Assembly (NCBI GenBank): GCA_019359245.1
Contig: JAHHHR010000034.1
Span: 1-64,000 of the forward strand
Direction: 5' to 3'
DNA length: 64,000 nt
Source: Nostoc desertorum CM1-VF14
Lineage (GTDB): Bacteria; Cyanobacteriota; Cyanobacteriia; Cyanobacteriales; Nostocaceae
Both the position numbers and the translations under genes were made by a program. The notes beneath the pieces were generated by a model. That model was given only the letters and a program-made list of their open reading frames with translations. It was not told where the DNA came from and did not search any database. Shown here piece by piece: positions 1-8,634 of this stretch (its first letter is position 1; each line of letters begins with the position of its first letter).

Positions 1-337
1 AATAATATAATTGCAGTTTATCATTGTAAAATTTATAGTCAACAAAAACTTATGATTGACTGGGGCTGAACAACTAGTCAACCCTTGAAATTGCTTCTTT
101 CTGACTTTTTCAGCAAGCCCTAAGTAGTGCTTGGGCGATTACTAGTTCTCTAAAGACAACTTTAGCTATTAGCCGAGTAATGAATTACTAATTACTCGGC
201 TGTTGTTTTGACTAATACCGCAAGGCGGAAGTCAAAAGTGTTATGGAATAAGCTCTTTAGAGATTTTAAATGGTTGTTCTATTTATGCCGTGGTGTACTA
301 GTGCAATATCTCAGATTAAACGGATTAATTTACTGAT
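1..337. other. Left-edge gene-free stretch
   Basis: No credible coding frame is visible. The only clear structure is a hairpin followed by T-rich DNA around 171-211, listed separately. It implies that a transcript from the left of the window, or a short RNA, ends here in the plus direction. Confidence 0.5.
171..211 (+). terminator. Rho-independent terminator-like hairpin
   Basis: AGCCGAGTAAT (171-181) and ATTACTCGGCT (191-201) are perfect 11-bp arms around a 9-nt loop, and the plus strand continues into GTTGTTTTG. The neighbouring DUF4335 gene is on the minus strand and the flank on that strand is not T-rich, so the hairpin most likely ends a plus-strand transcript whose gene lies outside the window. 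Confidence 0.6.
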
Positions 338-1996
338 TTATTCATCTGGAAAAGTCTGTACCTTGCCATCAGGACTAAGAACAACTCGAATCCTGACATT
401 TTGTCCACGTGTATTGGCGGAAACAAAAGGTTTACCAACTTCAGGCATCCCAGCATTATCAACGAATTCTCTTGCTGCTTTATTAAGGGGAAAAATTCGT
501 TCTACTGTGCCGTCAACACTGACTATCAAACTGTACTCTAATGTTTGTCCTAGTCCACTGGGTGGTTGCCAACGCTTTTTCAGGTATTCTCTAGCTTCTA
601 CTACTTGAGGTGTATCAAATAATGTACCAGTAGCCACTTCTCTGGATGTAGGGGTTTTGCGTCCGTCCCCTAATTGATCGATAAAGGGATTATTATCCGC
701 AGTTCTAGAGGAAGAAAGTTGGGAAGCAGGTTTTTCTCCAGGAGAAGGTGGCTGTAGGGAATTGATTCTTTCCTCTAACTGTTGTGAGGTTAGTGGGGAG
801 GGCTGGGTAGAAGTATTGGCACTATTGGTATTAGGTATAGTGCCAATAGACGGGGGGACTGGTGAGATATTAGTTGGTAAGCTGCTTGTACTAGAAGATA
901 GTCTGGGTGGTAAATTCCGCAGCTGAGGGAGAGCACCAGCTTGGGGGCTTGACCCTGTAGGGTTCTGCCCAAGATTTGGTAATATGGCAATTTCCTGTCC
1001 TGGGATTTTACTGGATGCTGCGTTAGCGTTCGCGGAGCGTCGCGTAGAGAAGCTCGCCGTTCGCGTAGCGTCTCCCAGAGAAGGCATCGCAGGATTAGTA
1101 GGAAGGCTTGCAGTCGTCCCCTGAGGTGTCAGTGCATTATTTGGAGGTTGCGGTATAGATAAACTGGAACTAGGGGCTGTTAGAGGTGCTTGGGGCAAAC
1201 TGGATGTGGAAAGTGGAGGGGTAGAACCTAACAAATTATCTGATGGAGTGGTGAGTCCAGGTTCAGGCGTAGGAAAGCCTAGTGAGGTTGAAGGTTCTAG
1301 AGCAGTCTTTACCGCTTCTGGATCTGCTGTTTTAGCAGTCTGCTGCTGGTTTTGTCTAATGTTGTTAGCATATTGCCAAGTAAGTGGTAATAAACCTACA
1401 CCTAATACTAATACTGCGGCAACAGGTGCCCAAGCAGGGAACCTCAGAGTCGAAGTGCTGTTGAGAGTTGGCAGTGCCATGACATCAGTTGAGTACTCAT
1501 CTAAAGCACTGGCCAAATCGAATAGTTGCAGCAGACTGAGTTTAATTACGGGGCCAGATGAGTGGTTGGCGAGGGAACCGAGAAATAAGTTGTGAATTAA
1601 ATGGCTACTGGGTTCTAAGCGGATATTTGCCCCAGGAACCTGGGTACTAAAAGAATTTAATGTTTTTGTTGAAGACTTTAATTCCGGCTCACTTAATGCT
1701 GTGCTTGACTCTTGGGTGTCGGAGAAATTGACGCAAAAGCTTTCTGGAGACTGTTGGAGGAATTGCTGTACGTAGCTTGTAACTGCATCACATAAGGCTT
1801 CGAGTTGTTCGCGATCGCCCCGAATTGGAACTCTTTGTTCTTCTGGGAGTCGGGGATCATCAAAACGTAGCTCAAAGCTTAGGTGCTTGAGGACAGTTTT
1901 GCCCATCCAACGGGATAAAGGTGAGCTTTGCGCGAATACTTCTAGCGTGCAAGTAGGGGGTGTGTAGCAACGAATAACAGAATTTGATAGAGGCAT
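338..1996 (-). CDS. DUF4335 domain-containing protein
   Basis: Cyanobacterial protein of unknown function, recognised from its N-terminus MPLSNSVIRCYTPPTC and from its position after a DUF3038 gene, a recurrent pairing. The frame is open to 2086, but the ATG at 1996 fits the family start. About 180 residues of conserved domain are followed by one membrane segment (FPAWAPVAAVLVLGVG, about 187-207), then a long Pro/Ser/Thr-rich linker and a small conserved C-terminal region. This suggests a cytoplasmic head with an extracytoplasmic tail. The linker (about residues 306-326) is encoded by a GC-rich palindromic repeat at 1021-1078. Function is unknown; family call fairly sure. Confidence 0.8.
   Translation of the reverse strand: MPLSNSVIRCYTPPTCTLEVFAQSSPLSRWMGKTVLKHLSFELRFDDPRLPEEQRVPIRGDREQLEALCDAVTSYVQQFLQQSPESFCVNFSDTQESSTALSEPELKSSTKTLNSFSTQVPGANIRLEPSSHLIHNLFLGSLANHSSGPVIKLSLLQLFDLASALDEYSTDVMALPTLNSTSTLRFPAWAPVAAVLVLGVGLLPLTWQYANNIRQNQQQTAKTADPEAVKTALEPSTSLGFPTPEPGLTTPSDNLLGSTPPLSTSSLPQAPLTAPSSSLSIPQPPNNALTPQGTTASLPTNPAMPSLGDATRTASFSTRRSANANAASSKIPGQEIAILPNLGQNPTGSSPQAGALPQLRNLPPRLSSSTSSLPTNISPVPPSIGTIPNTNSANTSTQPSPLTSQQLEERINSLQPPSPGEKPASQLSSSRTADNNPFIDQLGDGRKTPTSREVATGTLFDTPQVVEAREYLKKRWQPPSGLGQTLEYSLIVSVDGTVERIFPLNKAAREFVDNAGMPEVGKPFVSANTRGQNVRIRVVLSPDGKVQTFPDE
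1021..1078. repeat. Palindromic interspersed repeat inside a gene
   Basis: The stretch contains GTTCGCGGAGCGTCGCG and CCGTTCGCGTAGCGTC. The second 16-mer (1057-1072) recurs exactly, in reverse complement, in the intergenic repeat at 19534-19549. Here it is translated in frame as an Arg/Ser/Ala-rich part of the DUF4335 protein linker. Confidence 0.75.
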
Positions 1997-2234
1997 AGCA
2001 GGAACGGCGAGGAAGACTATATTGGGATTTTGCAAAAGTTGAGCTAGTTGCTTGCAAAGAAAAGCTGAAACGGCGGATTCCTCCACTCAGAATTTTGTCA
2101 GGCTCTTTCCGTTATGCAAGGAGAAATCCAGGTGATAGTGCATCGTCCAAGAAGCTCACAACCATCCAAAAGATTTCCTAATCTAGTAAACAAATCACAA
2201 GCGAATTTTGGTTGAGGAATTTCAAATTTCAAAT

Positions 2235-2840
2235 CTAAAATTTTGTAGAACGATCTATAAGTGCTAGCCAGAGACGGCGATGCCCACCAGGAGCACTGTA
2301 AAAAAGTAAATCTACAAGCAGTTTTAATGCCAGGTTGGTTAGTAAATCTGTTGAGATTTGCTCGTCCTCTTCCATCCGCTCTTGGTAGGTGTTGCAAAAA
2401 GCATCAATATAATCTCCAAGTAAAGCAGCCTGGTGAGGTTCCCGGTTATTTTCTGCCATTTGTTCCAACAGACCGACGGCACGGCGAATCAATTCCTGGT
2501 GCTGTTTGGCTAAGTAACAGATGATCAGAACAAGCGATCGCGCTTCTTCGACATCTAGCTTTTTTCGCCCTCCTTGACCTTTGCGTAGGGGGTTTGATTG
2601 GCGCAGTCGCCATAAAGCTACGCGGTCTGGCACTCTTGACTCTAAATTCAGATCAGTTGCCGCCGAAAGCATAGCCTCTGAACCAATGCCAGTCAAAGTT
2701 TCTAGCGCCAACAGCACCAAGTCTAATTGGGTTTTGATATTGTCCCATTGAACTGTGTTTGGGGCTGGAAGCTTGATTAGATCCTCCCACTGGGAATTTG
2801 GAGTGGCTGAGTTGGCGGCCGAGTGCATAACTTTTAGCAT
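2235..2840 (-). CDS. DUF3038 domain-containing protein
   Basis: A 201-residue soluble, mostly helical protein of the cyanobacterial DUF3038 family. Recognisable features are the LLALETLTGIGSEAML segment and the VPDRVALWRLRQSNPLRKG stretch near residues 70-90. It lies directly upstream of the DUF4335 gene on the same strand (gap about 240 bp to the preferred DUF4335 start), an arrangement seen repeatedly in cyanobacteria, so the two products probably work together. A second Met at residue 5 (2828) is an equally possible start. No catalytic motif is visible and the function is unknown. Confidence 0.8.
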   Translation of the reverse strand: MLKVMHSAANSATPNSQWEDLIKLPAPNTVQWDNIKTQLDLVLLALETLTGIGSEAMLSAATDLNLESRVPDRVALWRLRQSNPLRKGQGGRKKLDVEEARSLVLIICYLAKQHQELIRRAVGLLEQMAENNREPHQAALLGDYIDAFCNTYQERMEEDEQISTDLLTNLALKLLVDLLFYSAPGGHRRLWLALIDRSTKF

Positions 2841-3572
2841 AGGTGATCAAGCTGATAGAGGATGTTGCTGTTACCCATTTTGAAACCAGACTCTCAAGCA
2901 TCAAGCTTGGTTTCCCGTAGTGATGAGCCAGAGGCTTCATCTAGCTTTTTTATGTGGTAAACAGAAGGTATCTTTGTCCTACTCTAGATGAAAATTTATT
3001 TTCCACAAAGTAGAAAAGTATCAATTCTAGTTAAGGTTTACCCGGCTTTCGCTGCTAGTTCCGTACAAGAGTATAAATAAACTATTATTTTGAATGCTAA
3101 CCGCTAATTATCGTCAAGTAATTATGTAGAATACCTCCTAATTTCTTTGCGGTTTTAAATTTTGGAATTTTTTGATGTTTATTATTTGGTCTTTATGTAT
3201 ACATAATTACTATACAAATCTTTTCCCTATTTGCAAAAGGTGCTTCTTGCTGCTAGATATCATGACACCCCAGTTTTGCTTGTGTGTAGCCTTTTATTTC
3301 AGGGCAGTTTGGACAACATCAGGACGATTGATGCCTCTTTGAAACTAATGACAAACTGAAAAATTTGATAAAGTCAACGTTTGAAAATGTTGGTTAATTG
3401 AGTTTTTCCAACTTAGTTGGTACTATAGCTTTAACCGTAAATCACGCACATATCAAAACTCATTTATAAACTTGATGGGTAGAGGTAATAGTTTAGACTT
3501 TTACCAAAACCCATGCTTTAGTATGGGTTAAAGATAATTCACTGGTAAGAATAGTAACGCAATATAACAACT
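2841..3572. other. Gene-free stretch
   Basis: AT-rich DNA between the divergently oriented DUF3038 gene and the decayed solute-binding gene. No convincing gene, RNA or repeat was seen; it presumably carries promoters for both sides. Confidence 0.5.
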
Positions 3573-4219
3573 ATGAAAAAGCACTTTTTTGCCTTTTCAC
3601 TGATAGCTTGCGTTGTCAGTGTGACTCTGCCAACTCAGGCATTGGCGGTTAAGCTATACAGTGCTGGTAGTTTACGTGATAGCCTCACAGAAGTAGCTGA
3701 ATCTTTTAACGAGAAATATGGGATTCCAGTAGAAACGAGATTTGGCCCATCTGGTTTAACACGAGAATTTATAGAACAAGAATTCTCCGAAACTGGAAAA
3801 TCCGCAGATGTTTTTGCTAGTGCAGATATTGAGAACCCTCAAACATTAATCAAGTTGGGAACCTCAACGCCTATAGCAGATCCATCGGGTAACTCTATGC
3901 ATGGCAGATATTTGATAAAGCTAATCAGGTTACACCTGGTAGCTCTCAAATTTTGAAGGATAAAGCCTTGCAGTTAGTAGGTGGTAATCCTAACGCTCCT
4001 ATAGTTCCTAATGGCAAAAATAATTTAGTCTACTTTCTAGAAGAAACAAAGCAGGCAGATATATTTTTATCTTATTACACCAGTGGGAAGACTGCCCAAG
4101 TAAACCTTTCGCTAGTAATCACCAAGGTTCCAGAACCATCAATCTCAGGTTTATTGCTAGTTAGTTCATCTTGTCTGATGGTATATAAATTACGTAGAAA
4201 TCGTCAATTATTGCCGTAA
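3573..4219 (+). pseudogene. Decayed ModA-like solute-binding protein with PEP-CTERM tail
   Basis: The first frame (3573-3956) encodes a signal peptide and the N-terminal lobe of a molybdate/tungstate-type periplasmic binding protein (VKLYSAGSLRDSLTEVAESF, FGPSGLTREF, KSADVFASAD). At about 3912 the frame breaks: restoring one base after TAT TT gives FDKANQVTPGSSQILKDKAL, which runs on in the next frame (3914-4219) through KADIFLSYY-like sequence. About 40 residues normally found between ADVFASAD and KLGTSTPIADPSG are also missing, as is most of the C-terminal lobe. The 3' frame ends in VPEPSISGLLLVSSS plus a basic tail, a PEP-CTERM sorting signal. Family knowledge: such proteins bind oxyanions outside the membrane. 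No transporter genes lie alongside. Likely inactive. Confidence 0.75.
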
Positions 4220-4320
4220 ATGGCATTAGAATAATCTTAAACTTTAACGATAAAATCATGCTTTTATAGCACTGGCCATAAACTTTTTTAAGTAGAAATT
4301 TATGGCAAGTTAAACTAAAT

Positions 4321-4965
4321 CTAGCTACTAATTTGCTGTCTTATACACGCACGAAATGCTTTCATTGTCGTATTTCTACCATTGGTTTTACTCAGCATCA
4401 AATATTCGGGAATAACTTGGTAGATTGGGAGATTGGGGAAAATAGAACTGATATTTGATTTTACATATTTTTCATCGAACAACACGTTGATTTCCAACTT
4501 GCTGCCGTTCCATCGCCACAGTTCTGGTACTCTTAAAGCTTGATAATTATTGAACCGAGTGCGGGAGGTAATATCAATTTCAATAGCCAAATCTGGAGGC
4601 GGGTCGGTTTCTAAATTGATTCTATCTTTGCCCCTAATTCTAGCTTCATTTTGGATATAGAAACAATCATCGGGTTCTACCCCAGCATCCATACTTTCCT
4701 TATTAAAAGTCGTAGAGCCTAAACTCCAAAATTCCAGATCGAGTTCTTCTAATAAAACTTTTACCAAATCCCCAATAAGAACTTTAGCTACTTCATGTTC
4801 TGGCCATGGAGCCATTATTTCCAGCATCCCTTGACTGTAACCTATCCGCGAACTGCGATTGTCTCCTAATTCTGCTAAAATGCGTTTGTATGCCGACCAG
4901 GAGACATCTTTAATCAACAACTGATGACCGGCTCTAACAATTAGTTGATTCAGTTCAAGTAACAT
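4321..4965 (-). CDS. Uma2 family (DUF820) restriction-endonuclease-like protein
   Basis: A 214-residue protein of the Uma2/DUF820 family, a PD-(D/E)XK fold greatly expanded in cyanobacteria. Visible signatures are RIGYSQGMLEIMAPWPEHE near residue 40, GVEPDDCFYI near 115 and PPDLAIEIDITS near 140. The last two supply the Asp and Glu of the nuclease-like core. It lies 14 bp downstream of mutS2 on the same strand and may be co-transcribed. These proteins are usually annotated as putative endonucleases, but cellular roles are mostly untested; an association with mobile DNA is likely. Confidence 0.8.
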   Translation of the reverse strand: MLLELNQLIVRAGHQLLIKDVSWSAYKRILAELGDNRSSRIGYSQGMLEIMAPWPEHEVAKVLIGDLVKVLLEELDLEFWSLGSTTFNKESMDAGVEPDDCFYIQNEARIRGKDRINLETDPPPDLAIEIDITSRTRFNNYQALRVPELWRWNGSKLEINVLFDEKYVKSNISSIFPNLPIYQVIPEYLMLSKTNGRNTTMKAFRACIRQQISS

Positions 4966-4979
4966 AGCATTCCTGCTTT

Positions 4980-7406
4980 TTATTTGATGTGAGCAACGGT
5001 AACACCAGTGCCGCCATCTGCTTGTTCTGCTGGTTCGTAGTTGTTCACTCTGGGATGCTGTTGCAAAAATGCGTGAACTCCTTGTCGCAGTTTCCCAGTA
5101 CCATAGCCGTGAATAATCCAGACTGGGCCTGTAGCTTCCGAAATGGCTTTATCTAAAATGTATTCGGCATCAGCCACCCGTTTACCACGTAAATCGATGG
5201 TATTTTTGGAAGTCCGAATTTCTGGGACAGCTGGTGGTGGGGGGATTACTGCTGCTGGGGCTGGTTTGGGTTTGACGATTGGTTCGGGTTTTTGACCATC
5301 TAGAGATTCTACGTCTTGCAACTTCACCGTCATCTTCATTAGCCCAAAGCGAACGCTTAACTCGCCATCCTGATCCGGGGCGGTGATCACATCCGCTATC
5401 TGTCCCAATTTTGGAATGCGGACGCGATCGCCTACTTTGGGCATAAATCCAGCTTTTGGTTTTGCTGGCGTTGCTGGCTGATATTGCTGGCCAATTTGAT
5501 TCAAAGCATTGGTTGCTTGCTGCGCCTCTTGGGCTGTGGGCGTACCTTTCTGCAAACGGCGAATCACTTGAGCAATTTCACCTTTTGCTTGGGCGATCGC
5601 TTCTTTGACTGCTATCTCCTGTGAAGCCCGCAAACTACTTTCCCTCTCCTCCAAATTTGCAGCTTTTGCGGATACTTCTTTGTATAAACGTTCCGCTTGC
5701 TGCAACAAACTTTGGGCTTCGGCTGCTTTGGTTTCCTGGCTGCGGCGTTGCGCTTCTAAGCCTGCAATCACTTGGTTAACTTCATCTGTGGCTTCTCCCA
5801 CTTGAGTTTTCGCCTCTTCTACCACTTCTGGCTTTAATCCCAAGCGCAGGGCAATGGTTAAGGCATTAGAACGTCCGGGAATGCCCCACAGGAGACGGTA
5901 AGTAGGCGAGAGAGTACTTTCGTCAAATTCAACAGAGGCATTTTCAAACCGCTCATCTTCGTATTTCAGGGCTTTCAATTCCCCGAAGTGAGTGGTGGCG
6001 ATCGTTAGCTGGGCATGGTTGGCGAGATATTGCAACAAGGCGATCGCTAAGGCACTACCTTCAACCGGATCAGTTCCTGCACCGACTTCATCGAGTAAAA
6101 CGAGTGATTGGGGAGTGGGGATTTCTAAATTCTCTTCTTCCCGATTCCCGATTCCCGATTCCCCATTTCCCAATGCTTCTAAAATGCGACTAATCCGGCG
6201 GATATGTCCAGAGAATGTAGATAAACTTTGCTGTAAAGATTGTTCATCGCCAATATCTGCCAACACCTGATCAAACCAAGGAATTTCCACTGGTTCGCGG
6301 GCGGGGACAAATAAACCTACTTTGGCCATTAATGCGGCTAATCCCAAAGTTTTTAAGGTTACAGTTTTACCGCCAGTGTTGGGCCCGGTAATGGTCACTA
6401 CCCGAATTAGCGGGTTTATCAACAAATCTACAGGAACTACTGGTTGCCCTTGTTCGTGCTGTTGTTGCCACACTAACAATGGATGTCGTAGATTCCGCAA
6501 GGTAATGATTTCCTTGGCTTCTCGTCGGATAAATCGCGGAGGATTCGCTCCTAGCCAGTAACTATATCGTGATCTAGCGGTTGCCAAATCCAAAGTGGTA
6601 GCGATCGCTAACAACCTCTCCAAATCTGGTTTGACTGCGGCTACCTGTTCTGTCAAAACGCGGCGAATCGCTTCTTCTTCCGCTTGCTCTCTTCTAATGA
6701 TCTGCCGCAGTTGGTTGCCTAGAGGCACTACTGAATTCGGTTCCACGTACAGGGTGGCACCGCTAGTAGAAGTATCGTGGACAATACCGGGAATGGCATC
6801 TTTCTGGGGTGCTTTTACGGGGATGACAAAGCGATCGCCCCGTTGCGTAATTAGCTGTTCTTGAACTGCTCCAGATTTGGCCTGTAAGATATTTTGCAGC
6901 TTTTGAGTAATTTGGCTGCGTAATCGCCGCAAATCCGTGCGAATTTCTCCCAGTTTTTGACTCGCGCGGTCAGTTACCTGGGCCCGTTCATCAATACATC
7001 GGTGAATTTCTTGCTCTAGTTCTGGATAAGTCCGCAAATCGGCAACCAACTCAGTCAATATCGGCAAATCTTCCTGATTGTCGATGACACGGCGCAAACT
7101 TCTAGCACCAGCGAGGGTGGTGGCGATCGCTAACAGTTCATCCCCTGCCAAAACTCCACTGCGTTCTGCCCGTTCTAGGGAATCGCCAATATCTTGAATT
7201 CCTTCAAATGATAGCCCCGTAGTGAGGCGAGTTTCTAGTTGGTAGACTTCTTTGGTTTGCTCTAACAACTGTTCGCTTTGAATCTGAGAATCAGGTATTT
7301 TCAGATGACGCGCAGCTGTCGCCCCCAGCTTAGTTGCCGCAAAGGTGGCAAGATGCTGGCAGAGGCGATGCCATTCTAATAGTTCTAAGGTTTCAGATTG
7401 GATCAA
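4980..7406 (-). CDS. mutS2: Endonuclease MutS2 (Smr-domain MutS homologue)
   Basis: An 808-residue MutS2. A clamp/lever region is followed by the ABC-type ATPase with Walker A GPNTGGKT at residues 341-348 and Walker B SLVLLDEVGAGTDP near 435-448. A coiled coil spans about 520-620, and the C-terminal Smr nuclease domain starts at IDLRGKRV (about 737) and includes WIIHGYGTGKLR. MutS2 lacks the mismatch-binding domain; the family has been linked to suppression of recombination and to ribosome-collision rescue. About 20 residues (GNGESGIGNREEENLEIPTP, about 411-431) between the P-loop and Walker B come from a direct-repeat tract and are absent from typical family members. The HIP1 octamer recurs through the gene. 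Confidence 0.95.
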   Translation of the reverse strand: MIQSETLELLEWHRLCQHLATFAATKLGATAARHLKIPDSQIQSEQLLEQTKEVYQLETRLTTGLSFEGIQDIGDSLERAERSGVLAGDELLAIATTLAGARSLRRVIDNQEDLPILTELVADLRTYPELEQEIHRCIDERAQVTDRASQKLGEIRTDLRRLRSQITQKLQNILQAKSGAVQEQLITQRGDRFVIPVKAPQKDAIPGIVHDTSTSGATLYVEPNSVVPLGNQLRQIIRREQAEEEAIRRVLTEQVAAVKPDLERLLAIATTLDLATARSRYSYWLGANPPRFIRREAKEIITLRNLRHPLLVWQQQHEQGQPVVPVDLLINPLIRVVTITGPNTGGKTVTLKTLGLAALMAKVGLFVPAREPVEIPWFDQVLADIGDEQSLQQSLSTFSGHIRRISRILEALGNGESGIGNREEENLEIPTPQSLVLLDEVGAGTDPVEGSALAIALLQYLANHAQLTIATTHFGELKALKYEDERFENASVEFDESTLSPTYRLLWGIPGRSNALTIALRLGLKPEVVEEAKTQVGEATDEVNQVIAGLEAQRRSQETKAAEAQSLLQQAERLYKEVSAKAANLEERESSLRASQEIAVKEAIAQAKGEIAQVIRRLQKGTPTAQEAQQATNALNQIGQQYQPATPAKPKAGFMPKVGDRVRIPKLGQIADVITAPDQDGELSVRFGLMKMTVKLQDVESLDGQKPEPIVKPKPAPAAVIPPPPAVPEIRTSKNTIDLRGKRVADAEYILDKAISEATGPVWIIHGYGTGKLRQGVHAFLQQHPRVNNYEPAEQADGGTGVTVAHIK
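6105..6178. repeat. Direct-repeat tract inside mutS2
   Basis: GATTCCC is repeated in tandem (CCCGATTCCCGATTCCCGAT) next to a GGGGAGTGGGGATTT run, like the intergenic G/C-rich arrays at 14047-14145 and 24310-24480. It stays in frame and adds about 20 residues to the ATPase domain of MutS2. Confidence 0.7.
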
Positions 7407-7902
7407 GGTTTCAACATCTAATCTGAAATCATCGTAACAATTCTAGCTCCTAGATGGATAAATCTTAAAGGAGAAAATTTTGGTTTAATCAATAGTCGAG
7501 AGGTATATTTGCCCTCTGTTACCTCCACTTCTTGTACACCTGTGTATTTTATGCTACATAAAATACCGTCGTAGTCTAAAATTAAACATTTTTGTTGACT
7601 TCATATAACCATGTAATGCGGCTCTATTGTAAAAAATAGAAGTTTTTCGGTAATCAAATAATTTTTTATTTACTTAATTTAGTGAATTTTTGCTTAATAA
7701 TTATATTTTATTTTAAATAAAAATTACAAATATTTTTATAGACAAATACTCATAGGATAAATATGTAATTTTTTGTATTAAATATTGTAGTACTAACATA
7801 GATTTAAATAGGCTTAGATGCTATAAAAGTACCAGCACATATAATTTACGAAATATTATGTTGTTCAGCCCAGCCAACTTGCCCTATTAGATATTTATAG
7901 GG
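7407..7902. other. AT-rich gene-free stretch upstream of mutS2
   Basis: Very AT-rich, with no credible gene. It must contain the promoter for mutS2, but no element could be placed with confidence. Confidence 0.45.
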
Positions 7903-8264
7903 ATGGGAGTCTTGCTGCTCTTATTTATAATAATTTCTGGCGGGGGAGGAGAAGATATTGGTGCAGACGTTGATGCAGAGCTTTAGCAACACAACCAGGA
8001 GTTTTAGGAGATACTCGGATCTATTCATTTCCTGGTGCAAACGGTAGTAGTGGCAGCCAAGATATTAACAAATTACTATTATCTACCAGTGGACTTTCCT
8101 TAATCAACATCTTCCTTGACGAAGGCAAACTAGGCCAATTAATTGGTCAAATCAGCCAGTTAGTGCATGGCAATAACCAAGTAATAACTGACACAAAAAG
8201 CTATCTGTCCTTAAAAACTATCACAACACCAACTCTGATCGAAAACGCTATAGAAACTGATTAA
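7903..8264 (+). pseudogene. Gene remnant of unknown family
   Basis: An ATG at 7903 opens a 27-codon frame with a hydrophobic start (MGVLLLLFIIISGGGGEDIG) ending at TAG 7984. After a frame change, a second frame with no ATG start but clearly protein-like content runs from about 7974 to a TAA at 8262 (GDTRIYSFPGANGSSGSQ, then LLLSTSGLSLINIFLDEGKL). Read together they look like the N-terminal membrane segment and C-terminal tail of one protein whose middle is lost. I do not recognise the family. It overlaps the end of the convergent DUF2288 gene by a few bases. Confidence 0.45.
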
Positions 8265-8560
8265 GTAGCGACTATTTCTTGCGCCAGAACGTAAGGCTGA
8301 ACGATAAGAGTGTTAAATCGCTTAGTGCGATCACCATTCCATTCTCCCACCTGTACTGTAGTGGGTTTGACAATCAATTGTTGATCAATCCACTGTTCTA
8401 CTGATGGTATATTATCACTGGCGATCGCTACTCCAACATCCACCAAGTTTAGCTCAAGTGCCACCAAAATTACTGCATCTCGTTGTACATGAGGAATTAG
8501 CCACTCCCACTCTGCCTCATCCAAAATTTCCGTTAATTCCGCTCTTAAATCCGACATCAT
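8261..8560 (-). CDS. DUF2288 family protein
   Basis: A 99-residue acidic protein. The whole length matches the DUF2288 pattern: LRAELTEILDEAEWEWLIPH at the N-terminus, RDAVILVALELNLVDVGVAIA in the middle and GEWNGDRTKRFNTLIVQP near the C-terminus. The family is common in cyanobacteria and proteobacteria and has no known function. There is no signal peptide or membrane segment. Two Met codons open the frame; either could be used. Confidence 0.8.
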   Translation of the reverse strand: MMSDLRAELTEILDEAEWEWLIPHVQRDAVILVALELNLVDVGVAIASDNIPSVEQWIDQQLIVKPTTVQVGEWNGDRTKRFNTLIVQPYVLAQEIVAT

Positions 8561-8634
8561 TCCCTAATGTTTATTTATAGATAGCTATTTTCACATTATT
8601 AACTAAAAGGTACTTCCTGACAAATCACCAATTA

